Shown: positions 1 to 9,435, counted from the stretch's first letter. The stretch: 64,000 bases of DNA from Clostridiales bacterium (GCA_015243575.1 CP042469.1:2260929-2324928); one strand, 5' to 3'. The notes: generated by a model from the letters alone, not told the origin. Numbers and translations: made by a program.

Positions 1-89
1 TCCAGGTGTCCCCGTTTCGCATCCAGCTGGAAATCACTATTAATTTCCAGATAAGCTCTAAACTCTAATACTGTCACTTCAAATCATTT

Positions 90-621
90 CGCATTGATTC
101 CATCATCCGTGCAAGCCGTTGCCCCGGCTTGCTTCACCCCGATGCAATAAATGCATCCTATTCAAAATCTGCGCATTCCAAATCGTCATCTGGGTTTGAA
201 TTCGCAGATTTTGTACTTTGATCGCATTGATTCCATCATCCGTGCAAGCCGTTGCCCCGGCTTGCTTCACCCCGATGCAATAAATGCATCCTATTCAAAA
301 TCTGCGTATTCCAGCTCGTCGTCTGGGTTTGAATTCGCAGATTTTGTACTTTGATCGCATTGATTCCATCATCCGTGCAAGCCGTTGCCCCGGCTTGCTT
401 CACCCCGATGCAATAAATGCATCCTATTCAAAATCTGCGTATTCCAGCTCGTCGTCTGGGTTTGAATTCACAGATTTTGTACTTTGATCGCATTGATTCC
501 ATCATCCGTGCAAGCCGTTGCCCCGGCTTGCTTCACCCCGATGCAATAAATGCATCCTATTCAAAATCTGCGTATTCCAGCTCGTCGTCTGGGTTTGAAT
601 TCGCAGATTTTGTACTTTGAT
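90..621. repeat. 133-bp tandem repeat array, four near-identical copies
   Basis: Four head-to-tail units begin at 90, 223, 356 and 489, each 133 bp, and a few bases of a fifth follow at 622. Copy 1 differs from the others at several bases near its end; copies 2-4 are almost identical. Every unit holds three inverted repeats in the same order: GCAAGCCG/CGGCTTGC, GATGCA/TGCATC (loop ATAAA) and AAAATCTGCG/CGCAGATTTT. Each could form a hairpin in RNA or single-stranded DNA. 133 is not a multiple of three, so the short open frames through the array are not a repeat protein. Function unknown. Confidence 0.95.
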
Positions 622-714
622 CGCATTTATTATAACACATCAACTTTAAATGAAAACAAGAATCTGGGAAACTTCTGTTTAAAAGGCGGGGGCTCCAGAG
701 CATGAAAGCAGAAC

Positions 715-734
715 AGCTCCGCTTTCGCGGAGCC
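715..734 (-). terminator. GC-rich hairpin downstream of preA
   Basis: An 8-bp stem (GGCTCCGC/GCGGAGCT on the minus strand) with a GAAA tetraloop lies about 40 bp after the preA stop codon. Only a weak T-tract follows, so it may be a transcript-end stabiliser rather than a strong intrinsic terminator. Confidence 0.4.
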
Positions 735-776
735 ATCCTGCTCATTAAGGTCGGTTATTTTGTTAAGAGTATCTCT

Positions 777-2030
777 TTATTCGTAGTTGTGCTTCAAAGC
801 GATTTCAACAGGCTTTCTGCCTTCTTTCCAGGTAAGTTCGCCTGGAGTGATGCATCCCTGTACCGGACAAACATTGAGGCAAAGGTGACAGCCTACGCAC
901 TCTTCGTTGAGGTTCGGTCTTCTCTTTTTCTCATCCCAGTCAATCGCCTGGTGAGCAGCATCATAGCAGGAGACGTAGCATCTTCCGCAGCCGATGCATT
1001 TCTTGTGGTCAAACTGAGGCAGGATCTTGAAATCTCTGTTCAATTCTTCCGCAGGAATAATGTTGCCCAGTGCAAGACCGATGAAATCGTCAAGCTTGTC
1101 ATAGCCTCTTTCGTCCATGAAATGGCTTACACCGCTGATCATGTCTTCAACGATTCTGTAGCCGTACTGCATGATCGAAGTGGTAACCTGCAGGTTTCTG
1201 CATCCTAACAGCAAGAACTCAACCGCGTCTCTCCAGGTCTCAATACCACCGATACCACTGATTGGTGCTTTGCCCACGATTTCATCCTGCAGCATCTGTG
1301 CGATGAATCTTAAAGCAATCGGCTTAACAGCAGCTCCGGAGTATCCGGAGATAGAGGACTTACCGTTTACAACAGGCATCGCTGTCATATTTTCAAAATC
1401 TATATTTGTGATGGACTTAACGGTATTAATTGCAGATACTCCGGCAGCTCCGCCTTCGAGGGCAGCACGTGCAGGAAGCACCATGTTTGTTACGTTTGGT
1501 GTCATCTTTGCAATGAACGGAATCTTTGTTGTAGAGGATACCGCTTGTGAATACAGCTTAACCAGCTCAGGTGTAGATCCTACATCAGATCCCATTGCAT
1601 GGCTTGTCATCTGAGGACATGAGAAGTTTCCTTCGATCAGATCCGCTCCGGCCTGTTCGCACATTTTAGCAAGATCTTTCCATTCCTGCTCATTACTTCC
1701 CATGATGGTAGCAACCATGATCTTTTCAGGATAATCTTCCTTCAATCTACGCATGAACTCAAAGTTCTTTTCTGTAGGCTTGTCGGAAATCTGCTCCATG
1801 TTCTTGAATCCGAGCCATGGCAGACCTTCCTTATTGGTCTGGTCAAATCTTGGTGAGCATTCATCAGCAACAAAGATACCAACGGTTTTGAAGAATACTC
1901 CTCCCCAGCCGGCTTCATATGCTTTTCTTACCATATCGTAATTCCCGCCAACCGGTGATGAGGAAAGGAAGAACGGGTTTTCACATTTAACGCCTAAATA
2001 ATCTATGGATAAATCTTTCTTAACAGCCAT
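777..2030 (-). CDS. preA: NAD-dependent dihydropyrimidine dehydrogenase subunit PreA
   Basis: 417 aa. The N-terminal two thirds is an FMN-binding dihydroorotate-dehydrogenase-type barrel; the C-terminus carries two [4Fe-4S] motifs (CIGCGRC and CVGCHLC). With PreT it forms the bacterial dihydropyrimidine dehydrogenase that interconverts uracil/thymine and their dihydro forms with NAD(H). The substrate-loop motif NFSCPQ is at about residues 135-140. In the following segment the place where mammalian DPD has its catalytic Cys reads GSDVG, with Val near residue 150. preT ends one base upstream, so the two are co-transcribed. Some PreA-like proteins act on other substrates, so the exact pyrimidine is inferred. 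Confidence 0.88.
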   Translation of the reverse strand: MAVKKDLSIDYLGVKCENPFFLSSSPVGGNYDMVRKAYEAGWGGVFFKTVGIFVADECSPRFDQTNKEGLPWLGFKNMEQISDKPTEKNFEFMRRLKEDYPEKIMVATIMGSNEQEWKDLAKMCEQAGADLIEGNFSCPQMTSHAMGSDVGSTPELVKLYSQAVSSTTKIPFIAKMTPNVTNMVLPARAALEGGAAGVSAINTVKSITNIDFENMTAMPVVNGKSSISGYSGAAVKPIALRFIAQMLQDEIVGKAPISGIGGIETWRDAVEFLLLGCRNLQVTTSIMQYGYRIVEDMISGVSHFMDERGYDKLDDFIGLALGNIIPAEELNRDFKILPQFDHKKCIGCGRCYVSCYDAAHQAIDWDEKKRRPNLNEECVGCHLCLNVCPVQGCITPGELTWKEGRKPVEIALKHNYE

Positions 2031-2031
2031 C

Positions 2032-3315
2032 TTACTTTACACCTTCTTTCTTTTCGAGGTAGCTAATGATTTCAGCTGCTGCTTCTTTCCCTGCGGCTAC
2101 TGCTTCGACAACAGTCTTTCCGCCGTTTACAATATCGCCGGCAGCAAAGAGTCCAACCACGTTTGTCTTGCCTTTTGCATTAGCGGCAATGGCACCCTTA
2201 TCTGTTACTTTAACAGGAGCAATTTTGGTCATATCTTCCGGAGCCTGACCGATTGCAAATACTACTGTATCCGCGGCAACCTTCGCTTCGGATGCTCCGT
2301 CTCTGCCTTTGAAAACAGCAAATTCAACGTTACCGTTACCCAGAATTTCTTTGGGAGCAAAGTTTGTGGTAATGGTTACACCCAAGGATGTAGCATACTG
2401 GATTTCAGCCATGTTTGCAGGAGCTTCTTCCAGTGTTCTTCTATAGTAAATCATTACGTTTTCAGCGCCCAGCAGCTTGGCTGTCGTAGCGCAGTCCATT
2501 GCAACGTCTCCGCCGCCAATGACAATAACTCTCTTTCCTGGATCAAAGGAACCCTTAGAATCCCTTGCAGATTTCAGGAAGTCGATGGCATTTGTAACGC
2601 CTTTCAGATCATTTCCGGGAATCTCAGGAACTTTCGCTTCCCAAAGTCCTGCTCCGACAAAGATCGCGCTGAATCCGCTTTTCTTCAGTTCTTCAACAGT
2701 AATGTCCTCGCCAACCTTTGTGTCAAAGACAAATTTCACACCGAGATCCTTAACGGCCTTGATATCAAAGTCAACCACATGCTGAGGAAGTCTTGCAGGA
2801 GTGATTCCATATGTAAGTACTCCGCCAGCCTTTTCAGCTGCTTCGAAAATAGTTACCTGATAACCTTCCTGTGCAAGTTTAGCCGCACAAGCCAGGGATG
2901 CAGGGCCGGATCCAATACAAGCTACTTTCGCAGCTTTCTTTTTTGCTGGGGCCTTCAAAATCTTCATCTTATGAGCTTTTTCCTGCTCTACGGCAAATCT
3001 CTGCAGTTTTCCGATCTCGATCGGCTTATCAATACCACATCTGCTGCAGTATTCTTCGCATAACCTGTCGTAAGGACAGACTCTGGCACAGCTTCCGCCG
3101 AGTACATTGTTCTCTCTGATGGTCTCTGCTGCACCTTTAACATTTCTGAATCTGATTGATCTGATGAATTTTCCGGGATCGGTTCCTGCCGGGCAGCCTT
3201 TGCTGCATGGGGCGTCGATACATAGTAAGCATCTTGCTGCTTCTTCCATAGCTGTTCTTGGTGTGAAACCATCTACAGCATCAGCAGTGTACTTCGCTTT
3301 TACTACCTTACTCAA
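2032..3315 (-). CDS. preT: Dihydropyrimidine dehydrogenase subunit PreT, GltD-like NAD(P)H/FAD oxidoreductase
   Basis: 427 aa. The N-terminal domain has clustered cysteines (CLLC, CSKGC, CARVC, CEEYC) that in this family bind [4Fe-4S] clusters. Next come an FAD-binding Rossmann motif ([10 protein letters not shown], about residue 136) and a nucleotide-binding motif ([10 protein letters not shown]). PreT takes electrons from NAD(P)H and passes them through Fe-S clusters to the FMN of PreA. The start appears to be TTG at 3315, preceded by AAAAGGAG. It is the first gene of a two-gene operon with preA. Confidence 0.88.
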   Translation of the reverse strand: MSKVVKAKYTADAVDGFTPRTAMEEAARCLLCIDAPCSKGCPAGTDPGKFIRSIRFRNVKGAAETIRENNVLGGSCARVCPYDRLCEEYCSRCGIDKPIEIGKLQRFAVEQEKAHKMKILKAPAKKKAAKVACIGSGPASLACAAKLAQEGYQVTIFEAAEKAGGVLTYGITPARLPQHVVDFDIKAVKDLGVKFVFDTKVGEDITVEELKKSGFSAIFVGAGLWEAKVPEIPGNDLKGVTNAIDFLKSARDSKGSFDPGKRVIVIGGGDVAMDCATTAKLLGAENVMIYYRRTLEEAPANMAEIQYATSLGVTITTNFAPKEILGNGNVEFAVFKGRDGASEAKVAADTVVFAIGQAPEDMTKIAPVKVTDKGAIAANAKGKTNVVGLFAAGDIVNGGKTVVEAVAAGKEAAAEIISYLEKKEGVK

Positions 3316-3812
3316 ATCTTTTCAACTCCTTTTCTCATTTTTGAATCTGACTTTCAAGCGCTTCTTTCCAGCTCTCATATGCAGCATATCAGGATGATAG
3401 CTACGTGACCCGTGGATACCTCCTGTCCCTAATGGACCGGTTTTTTCTAAAATACCGCCGGGTAAAAATAGGTACTGATTTTCCAAAAAGAAAGAACAAT
3501 CGATATAGTATTGCTATAATTGTGAAACCAGTTACACTCAATTTCATTGTAACATCTTTTCTGAATTATGCAAGGCTTTTCTCTTATGAAATCTTCATTT
3601 TTTTTACGATTTTTTAGATCAATATACTCAACTTTGGTCATAATAATTAATTAAAAAACTCGCTGTGATCAGCTTATTTCAATGGATTCCATTCGTGTGA
3701 GGGAAATCCTTCCGGCTGCAAAAAATAACAAAAACCAGATAAGGCCTTCTGCGCTGCTCCTTATCTGGTCTAAATGAAATTTGTTAATGAAGTGGGTTTT
3801 GATGGAATGTGG
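3316..3812. other. Intergenic region between preT and the blaR1-like gene
   Basis: About 500 bp with no convincing gene. The part next to preT should hold the preTA promoter, but no clear -35/-10 pair stands out. The part next to 3813 holds the terminator described separately. Open frames here are AT-rich and lack ribosome binding sites. Confidence 0.6.
3735..3768 (-). terminator. Intrinsic terminator after the blaI-blaR1-like operon
   Basis: A 10-bp perfect stem (CCAGATAAGG/CCTTATCTGG) with a 14-nt loop is followed on the minus strand by TTTTTGTTATTTTTT. It lies about 45 bp after the stop codon of the sensor gene. Confidence 0.85.
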
Positions 3813-6008
3813 TCAGATGGTTAAGGAAAGATACTGTTCTTCTATACTCTGCACAAACCCATCTTTGGTGATAATCCTGTAAAGAGGTGCTGATGCGAGC
3901 TCTTTTTCAGAGTACCGCTGGAGATATGCCTGAAATTCTTCCATGGAAATTTCCTCATATCCAACACCTGTTTTTCTATCTGAAATGCGAAATATTGTTT
4001 GCTCTGTACCCTGATAAAAATCCGGGTAGGTATTTGGGTTATAGATATAGAATCCGTTTGGAAGCTCATCGGGACTTATGTTAAGGCTCTCAAGCCGCTT
4101 GCCGTCCTCTAATGTAAGCCATTCCACCGCATCCAGATAAAAAGAGAACATCCCCTGCTTGTCGCTATATGTCTTCCAATTGGAAATGTAACCGATATAA
4201 TGACTCTCCGGAGTCCTCTCAAAATCCGCCGGAACTGCATCATACTGCGGTTTCAGTTCATCTTCTGCAACATGCTGCCCCAGCACATGATTAATATAAT
4301 CCAACGAAACTGCAATCGGATCAAGGCGCCATAGTTCCTGACCTGCCGCTACTTGCTCCTGCATCTGCGTATAATACTCCAAAGCAGTACCGCTTGTTTC
4401 CGGCGTGTCATAGTAAACGGTTCCATTTCCGTCCATCCATCTCTCAACACACCAGATGCCCGAATCATCTTTTTTTACCGGGCGAGACAGGAGCAACTGA
4501 CAGGTTTCTCCAGTGGATAGCGGGAACTTCATCAGGATGTGTTCTCCGTCATAAGTCTCATGCGCTAAAAGGTTCTGATTTTCCAGGAACACACGAAGCA
4601 TCGTTTCACGTCCTGCTCTGGTATCAATGCTGCCATTCATACTATCCCCTGTATTCACGCTTCCTAAAAAACGTGGTCCTTCCTTCTCTCTTGCAAATAA
4701 GAGAAGAGGTTTTCCCATGCTGCTCTCTTCGGTGAGCCAGCCATCGATCATACCCATTCCGCCTGCAAGCATGACCTTCGAGGGATCATCCGGTTTCAAG
4801 CGGTATTCGATACGCCAGACCTCGACGGGAACGTCCAGCATGAAATCAAATTCATCCAGCTTTTCAAAGACTGTAATTTTGTTGTCTATGATCCGAAAAC
4901 CAGTAAAGTCAGATTGATTATAAGCCGCAATTTGATCATCCACAAACTGCTGTGCAAAATCCTCTACAGTGAGCATCCCGCTCTTTGGATTGCTCATCAG
5001 CCCAATAGATACCACAGCTACAACCAAAACTACAACGACAACAAGCGTCATTTTCGGCTTTTTATAGTTTAGTATATTTCTAATCCGGCCCTTCACATGA
5101 TCTTCCCCAAATGCCAGTGGCCCTTCACCTGCCAACCGCCTTCCTCCAGAAAGGGCAAGCAGTGTCCTTGAATAATCTTTTTTAATTTCGCTCCCCATCC
5201 TTTGCAGGACACTCTCATCACAGGAGCATTCCATATCCTCGGTCATCAGATGATATGCAATCCAGACGAGAGGATTGAACCAATGTAGACACAGAATTGC
5301 AAAAGCGACCGGCTTGATAACATAATCGAGTCTCCTGATGTGGGTCTTCTCATGATTCAAAATAAAGGTGCGCTCCATTCCTTCAATCCCTGACGGCAGA
5401 TAGATTTTAGGCCGAAACAGACCAAATACAAAAGGAGTTCCGATTTCTGGTAACTCGTATACGTTATTCTCAATATTTATAGCAGTCTTTAATTTTTTCG
5501 TCAGTCTGATGGTGGAACAAATACTGTAAAGCAGGAGAAGACTCATTCCTGCAAGCCATAGCACCGTGCTTAACGCAAGCAATCCATCCGTGATAAAGAT
5601 TTTTTCATAAGTGATTGGATTTTTTACTTGATTAAAATAGATATCATTTTCATTATCCGTCCAGGAACGTTCTAATCCCCCTGTAATATTTGTAGATTGG
5701 CTGCCTGCCTCTACCGATATCCCTTCATCCCCTGTTTCCCAAACTGCCCTTTGATTCTCTGCAGGCACTATTTGCTCCCCCGTAAGCTCTTCCCGGATAA
5801 CCGGCATCAGGTTCTCTGCTGACGGAATCAAGCTGAAAGAGTTTTCAATGGCGATGGGACTGATCAGTCGGAACAGTACTGCTGTCCAAAGTAAATATGA
5901 AAAAATCCGCGGGGCCTTTTTCATCGGCAGCCGTATGAGTACCACAAACAAGATGACATAGCTGGCAGTGATACTCATACTGAAAATCTGTAGAAAAACC
6001 GTCTCCAT
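3813..6008 (-). CDS. BlaR1/MecR1-family M56 metallopeptidase sensor with an unusual extracellular domain
   Basis: 731 aa membrane sensor-protease. The N-terminal part has membrane segments around 10-28, 36-55 and 142-163, then the gluzincin zinc motif HEKTH at 219-223 with the downstream EDMECSCDE segment typical of M56 peptidases. A further membrane segment lies near 316-335. In BlaR1/MecR1 the outside domain is a penicillin-binding sensor; here the roughly 390-residue C-terminus shows no obvious SxxK/SxN/KTG set, so the ligand is unknown. The gene overlaps blaI by one base (TAATG), so the pair is translationally coupled. By analogy ligand binding triggers loss of BlaI repression. Confidence 0.85.
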   Translation of the reverse strand: METVFLQIFSMSITASYVILFVVLIRLPMKKAPRIFSYLLWTAVLFRLISPIAIENSFSLIPSAENLMPVIREELTGEQIVPAENQRAVWETGDEGISVEAGSQSTNITGGLERSWTDNENDIYFNQVKNPITYEKIFITDGLLALSTVLWLAGMSLLLLYSICSTIRLTKKLKTAINIENNVYELPEIGTPFVFGLFRPKIYLPSGIEGMERTFILNHEKTHIRRLDYVIKPVAFAILCLHWFNPLVWIAYHLMTEDMECSCDESVLQRMGSEIKKDYSRTLLALSGGRRLAGEGPLAFGEDHVKGRIRNILNYKKPKMTLVVVVVLVVAVVSIGLMSNPKSGMLTVEDFAQQFVDDQIAAYNQSDFTGFRIIDNKITVFEKLDEFDFMLDVPVEVWRIEYRLKPDDPSKVMLAGGMGMIDGWLTEESSMGKPLLLFAREKEGPRFLGSVNTGDSMNGSIDTRAGRETMLRVFLENQNLLAHETYDGEHILMKFPLSTGETCQLLLSRPVKKDDSGIWCVERWMDGNGTVYYDTPETSGTALEYYTQMQEQVAAGQELWRLDPIAVSLDYINHVLGQHVAEDELKPQYDAVPADFERTPESHYIGYISNWKTYSDKQGMFSFYLDAVEWLTLEDGKRLESLNISPDELPNGFYIYNPNTYPDFYQGTEQTIFRISDRKTGVGYEEISMEEFQAYLQRYSEKELASAPLYRIITKDGFVQSIEEQYLSLTI

Positions 6009-6382
6009 TAAGAATCCCCCTCATGCGCCTCGATCAATCTGTATAACTCTTCAATTTCCGTCTTGCTCAGTTTCTTAGTTCTTGTAAATGCTGCAACAAA
6101 CCTTGGCAGAGAGCCTTCAAAGGTTTCGGCTACAAAACGCTTGCTCTGTTCTGAAAAAAAATCTTCTTTTCCGATCAATACGATTACCAATCCAGCCTCA
6201 TTGCGAAAAATCCCCTTTTCGTCCAGCCGCTTGAGCATAGTATATGTTGTTGACTTTTTCCATTTCAGAGCAGTTTCGCATAGCCGCACCAGCTCAGAAG
6301 ATTTCAGAGGCGCATTCGCCCAAATAATCTCTGCAAATTTCAACTCCGCATCCGTGAGTTTTTGATCACCCATGAATATCAT
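6008..6382 (-). CDS. BlaI/MecI/CopY-family transcriptional repressor
   Basis: 124 aa, the usual length for the family. The N-terminal winged helix (DAELKFAEIIWANAPLKSSE region, then KKSTTYTMLKRL as recognition helix) is characteristic; the C-terminal part gives dimerisation and holds the cleavage site in BlaI. The start is ATG at 6382 after AAGGATGGG; an in-frame ATG three codons in is possible. Two TACA-N3-TGTA dyads lie just upstream, so the operon is probably autorepressed and de-repressed by the adjacent M56 sensor. Confidence 0.9.
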   Translation of the reverse strand: MIFMGDQKLTDAELKFAEIIWANAPLKSSELVRLCETALKWKKSTTYTMLKRLDEKGIFRNEAGLVIVLIGKEDFFSEQSKRFVAETFEGSLPRFVAAFTRTKKLSKTEIEELYRLIEAHEGDS

Positions 6383-6411
6383 CCCATCCTTCCCCCTTGT
6401 GATCCAAGTTA

Positions 6412-6428
6412 GTCTACAAGATGTAGAC
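6412..6428. promoter_or_regulatory. BlaI-type operator 1
   Basis: Palindrome GTCTACAAGATGTAGAC containing the TACA-N3-TGTA core recognised by BlaI/MecI repressors. It lies 30 bp upstream of the blaI start codon. Confidence 0.85.
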
Positions 6429-6436
6429 CAACCAGC

Positions 6437-6461
6437 TTTAGTCTACATCTTGTAGACTAAA
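6437..6461. promoter_or_regulatory. BlaI-type operator 2
   Basis: A 25-bp perfect palindrome with arms TTTAGTCTACA/TGTAGACTAAA around TCT. It has the same TACA-N3-TGTA core as operator 1, eight bases away, giving a tandem operator pair for cooperative repressor binding. Confidence 0.87.
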
Positions 6462-6621
6462 GTGTCAAGAAATATTTACCAAAAACGTGACTCGTGATGA
6501 TAGACTCGTGTTGGTAGGCTCGTGTTTGTATTCCATGCCACATAAAAAGAGAGTGCATCAGGTGCTGCCGAATGCCTCTCTTCCTTTAACCTATCGATAT
6601 ATGAAATTGAAAAATAGGATA

Positions 6622-7731
6622 TTACCAGTCCAGTTTGAATTTTTTATCAGGACAGACAAAGGTGCATAGCCCGCAGCCTGTGCATTTTTCTGGGTCCAGA
6701 AGGATTTGTCCCTCGATCTTTTGGATTGCACCATAAATACAAGCAGTGACACATGCCGTACATTCTCTTTGACAGACCGGTGTATCAACTCTGCTGACCA
6801 CCGGCTCAATTTTAATTTCTTCAAAAGACTTTAGATTTTCCAGCGCCATACCTCTGATGCTCTTTGCTTCTTTGATCCCCTTCTTTGCCGACCATTGCTC
6901 AAGATCACTGACAATCTCCTGAATTCTATCAAAACCGTGGATCATCACAGAGGTTCCCACTTGCACAGCGGAAGCTCCCAGCATAATGTATTCCAAAGCA
7001 TTCTTATAATCTTCAATGCCTCCAATTCCACAAATCTGTATATCATCTACTGTCTGCGCAATCGTGGCTACAGATGCAAGCCCCAGCGGACGGATGGGCA
7101 CTCCCGAATATCCTCCATAGGTTGACAGGGTAGGTTCTGCGGTTTCTACATCGACACCAAGAATACATCTTACAGTATTAATTGCGCTGACACCCGCTCC
7201 TCCTGCACTTTTTACCGCTTTTGCCACCTTTGATATGTTGGTTGCATTCTGAGAGAGTTTCACCATGACAGGAATTTTTACACTGCGAACCACTTCCTTC
7301 GTCATCTGATACACCCGTTCCGCATCAGATGCTACGACTTCCAAAGATTCACCCATAGGAGAAGAAATGCCAAGCTCGATTGCGTCCGCTCCGAATTTTT
7401 CCATCTTCATGGCAAGATAAGCAAGCTCTGAAGGGGTATGCGCCGATACGCTGGCAATCACTACACTATCCCTGCTTTTGGCAATATCCATCTCTCTTTG
7501 CCAGCCTTCTACCTGGATATCACTGTAAAGCCTTATGTTCTGAGCACCCAGACCGTTGTAAGCAATCCGAGGTCTTACATCAATCAAAGCATCACTGACA
7601 ATGGTTTCCGTGATTACCGCTCCTGCTCCGGCAGAAATTCCTTTTAGTAAGCTTCTCCCATCTCTATTCCATGGGCCGGCAGCTACGATAACAGGATTCT
7701 TCAATTTCAATCCCAAAAATTCCGTCTTCAT
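6622..7731 (-). CDS. PreA-like FMN oxidoreductase with ferredoxin domain (dihydropyrimidine/dihydroorotate dehydrogenase family)
   Basis: 369 aa. The N-terminal FMN barrel carries NPVIVAAGPW at about 12, ASVSAHTP, the PVMVKLSQN lysine segment, and the ICGIGGIEDY and GASAVQVGT phosphate-binding loops. The C-terminus has CQRECTACVTAC and CTGCGLCTFVC, fitting two [4Fe-4S] clusters. It is a distant paralogue of the preA product at 777 and lacks that protein's NFSCPQ loop (ISSPMG here). No PreT-like partner lies beside it, so the electron donor is unclear. Its ATG overlaps the stop of the LacI-type regulator (TAATG), which suggests that regulator controls it. Confidence 0.8.
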   Translation of the reverse strand: MKTEFLGLKLKNPVIVAAGPWNRDGRSLLKGISAGAGAVITETIVSDALIDVRPRIAYNGLGAQNIRLYSDIQVEGWQREMDIAKSRDSVVIASVSAHTPSELAYLAMKMEKFGADAIELGISSPMGESLEVVASDAERVYQMTKEVVRSVKIPVMVKLSQNATNISKVAKAVKSAGGAGVSAINTVRCILGVDVETAEPTLSTYGGYSGVPIRPLGLASVATIAQTVDDIQICGIGGIEDYKNALEYIMLGASAVQVGTSVMIHGFDRIQEIVSDLEQWSAKKGIKEAKSIRGMALENLKSFEEIKIEPVVSRVDTPVCQRECTACVTACIYGAIQKIEGQILLDPEKCTGCGLCTFVCPDKKFKLDW

Positions 7732-8756
7732 TAGAATATCTCTCCGATTCTCTCTTTATGCCCGCAGGATTTTCGTATCTTCAGTTTTGACTGAAGCAGG
7801 ATCTCCCTGTTCGTAATGTCTTCTCCCTTGGTATCAATTATATCAAATAACAATCTGGCACCGACAACACCCATCTTGTGCATTGGCTTCTCTACTGTCG
7901 TAAGCTTCGGCTCAATAAGATTTGACATACGGATGTTATCAAACCCAACAAAAGCAACTTCCTCTGGCACTTTGACTCCATGATCCTTCATTGCATCAAT
8001 CGCACCGAAGGCTAAAATATCAGAAGAGGTAAAGATCGCTCTCGGTCTGTGTTTTAAATCATTCAGTCTCTTTCCTGCGATATATCCGCCTTCTATGGTA
8101 TTGGGAGCCTCCTGAAGATATTCCTCCCGTTCCGTAATCCCTTCCTCTGCCAGAGCCTGACGATATCCATCCACTTTTCTTTTGTTTTCTTTCTCCGGAG
8201 TGGAGCCGTAAATAATGGCGATATCTTTATAACCGATATCAATCAAGTGTCGTACCGCTTTGTAAGAAGCTCCTTCGCAGTCGATTCTAACAATTGGAAT
8301 ACCCTTGATATCTCCTCTGTTTTCACCGATTAAAACCACCGGGATACCCTGCTTTGTGATGTTCTCAATATCGTCACTCTCAAGAAGAGAAGATACAAGT
8401 ACGATACCGTCCACCCGACGTTTTACCAGAATATCCACATATTTTCTCTCTTTTTCGATGGCGTTTTCACCATTACAGAGCAATGTGTTGTAGTTTTTTT
8501 GATGGGATACATCTTCAACACCTTTTGCGATTTCCATGTAACTTGGGTTCAATATGTTCGGAATAAGCAGACCAATGGTATCGGTTTTGTTAAAATTAAG
8601 TCCTCTTGCAAACCAATTCGGAGTATACTCCAGCTCCTGGATCACATCGAGGATCCGCTGTTTTGTGTCTGGCGCAACGCTTTCAGGATGGTTTAGAACA
8701 CGAGAGACCGTAGCGACAGAAACGCCGGCTTTTTTTGCAACCTCTTTAATATTCAT
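7731..8756 (-). CDS. LacI-family transcriptional regulator
   Basis: 341 aa, standard family length. The N-terminal HTH (MNIKEVAKKAGVSVATVSR) and hinge region are followed by a periplasmic-binding-protein-like effector domain (IPNILNPSYMEI, VDGIVLVSS, VAFVGFDN). It probably represses its own operon and responds to a small ligand. Co-transcription with the downstream PreA-like gene suggests a metabolite of that pathway, which is inference. The start is the ATG at 8756. Confidence 0.92.
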   Translation of the reverse strand: MNIKEVAKKAGVSVATVSRVLNHPESVAPDTKQRILDVIQELEYTPNWFARGLNFNKTDTIGLLIPNILNPSYMEIAKGVEDVSHQKNYNTLLCNGENAIEKERKYVDILVKRRVDGIVLVSSLLESDDIENITKQGIPVVLIGENRGDIKGIPIVRIDCEGASYKAVRHLIDIGYKDIAIIYGSTPEKENKRKVDGYRQALAEEGITEREEYLQEAPNTIEGGYIAGKRLNDLKHRPRAIFTSSDILAFGAIDAMKDHGVKVPEEVAFVGFDNIRMSNLIEPKLTTVEKPMHKMGVVGARLLFDIIDTKGEDITNREILLQSKLKIRKSCGHKERIGEIF

Positions 8757-8805
8757 TTTACCAACAATACTCCACTTCCCAATTTATCGAATTTATTATA
8801 TTAAG

Positions 8806-8833
8806 AAAAGCGAGGAAGACTTTCCCCGCTTTT
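8806..8833. terminator. Intrinsic terminator after the 56-aa SASP gene
   Basis: Stem AAAAGCGAGGAA/TTCCCCGCTTTT with a short loop and T/A runs on both sides, between the LacI-type gene and the minus-strand SASP gene. It could act in both directions. Confidence 0.75.
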
Positions 8834-8935
8834 GGATCAACTCAGTCCATTTTCATTATGTCACTAAGCGAATGAATTATCAAGATAAAACTTGAGTAAT
8901 TGTAGTATTGATACCGGTTACAAACCGATACAATT

Positions 8936-9106
8936 TTAGTTCTTTGTTTTTTCAGCCAATTCCACCAGGGTTCTCGTAATGTCGCCGTTTGACCTAGAAG
9001 AAACGATTCCCCGATCAATATCTTCAAAGCTTTTCACTCCGTATTGTGATGCGATCTCAGATTTCATGCGTTCAATTACAGCACTCTGTCTTAACGGAAG
9101 CTTCAT
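8936..9106 (-). CDS. Small acid-soluble spore protein, alpha/beta-type, divergent 56-aa form
   Basis: 56 aa, too short for many gene callers. The start ATG at 9106 follows GAGGAGGGAT. The sequence shows the SASP plan: an N-terminal helix (VIERMKSEIASQYGV) with the EIA-x-x-x-G GPR-protease site region, then SRSNGDITRTLVELAE, matching the second conserved helix. These proteins coat spore DNA in the forespore, protect it from UV and heat, and are degraded at germination. It is shorter and more diverged than the neighbouring SASP and reads Asp-Ile-Thr where typical members have Tyr-Val-Gly-Gly-x-Met/Thr. Confidence 0.85.
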   Translation of the reverse strand: MKLPLRQSAVIERMKSEIASQYGVKSFEDIDRGIVSSRSNGDITRTLVELAEKTKN

Positions 9107-9156
9107 ACTTATCCCTCCTCTGGTTACCCCTAACGGGAGATTATCTTCGAATTATA

Positions 9157-9195
9157 AAATCAGCTTATGGAATATAAAATTTCATAAGCTGATTT
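9157..9195 (-). terminator. Intrinsic terminator after the 71-aa SASP gene
   Basis: A 13-bp perfect stem (AAATCAGCTTATG/CATAAGCTGATTT) with a 13-nt AT loop, 25 bp after the SASP stop codon. The minus-strand 3' side of the stem ends in TTT and is AT-rich. Confidence 0.8.
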
Positions 9196-9219
9196 ATCTT
9201 TAAACTATCGATTTTTTAT

Positions 9220-9435
9220 TTATCTACCTGAGAGCTGCTGTTCAGCCATTTCGACTAATCTCTTAGTCATATAACCGCCAACGTAACCGTTCTGACGAGC
9301 AGTAAGGTTTCCTTTATCCAGTGTATCGTAACCGGAAATTCCAAGTTCATTAGCGATTTCAGTTTTCATGTTGTTTAATCCGTTTTTAGCACTTGGCTTA
9401 ACGGGGGTATTGCTGCTATTGTTGAAACTTGCCAT
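9220..9435 (-). CDS. Small acid-soluble spore protein, alpha/beta-type
   Basis: 71 aa, close to the usual 60-75. It carries the hallmark motifs: a central KTEIANELGI segment with the GPR germination-protease site, and the C-terminal NLTARQNGYVGGYMTKRLVEMAE helix region. It binds and straightens double-stranded DNA in the spore core. The start is ATG after AAAGGAGGTGAAAACGA. Expression is expected from a forespore sigma-G promoter, but I could not pick one out with confidence. Confidence 0.95.
   Translation of the reverse strand: MASFNNSSNTPVKPSAKNGLNNMKTEIANELGISGYDTLDKGNLTARQNGYVGGYMTKRLVEMAEQQLSGR

Noticed and set aside
151-620. Three overlapping 67-aa frames in the left array
   Set aside because: They follow from the 133-bp repeat, shift frame at each unit and have no ribosome binding sites.
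90-621. CRISPR array
   Set aside because: Units are 133 bp with no variable spacers, and no cas genes are present.
702-1208. 168-aa plus-strand frame
   Set aside because: Antisense to preA, no ribosome binding site, no family features.
2005-3063. 352-aa plus-strand frame
   Set aside because: Antisense to preT; long only because of codon bias on the real strand.
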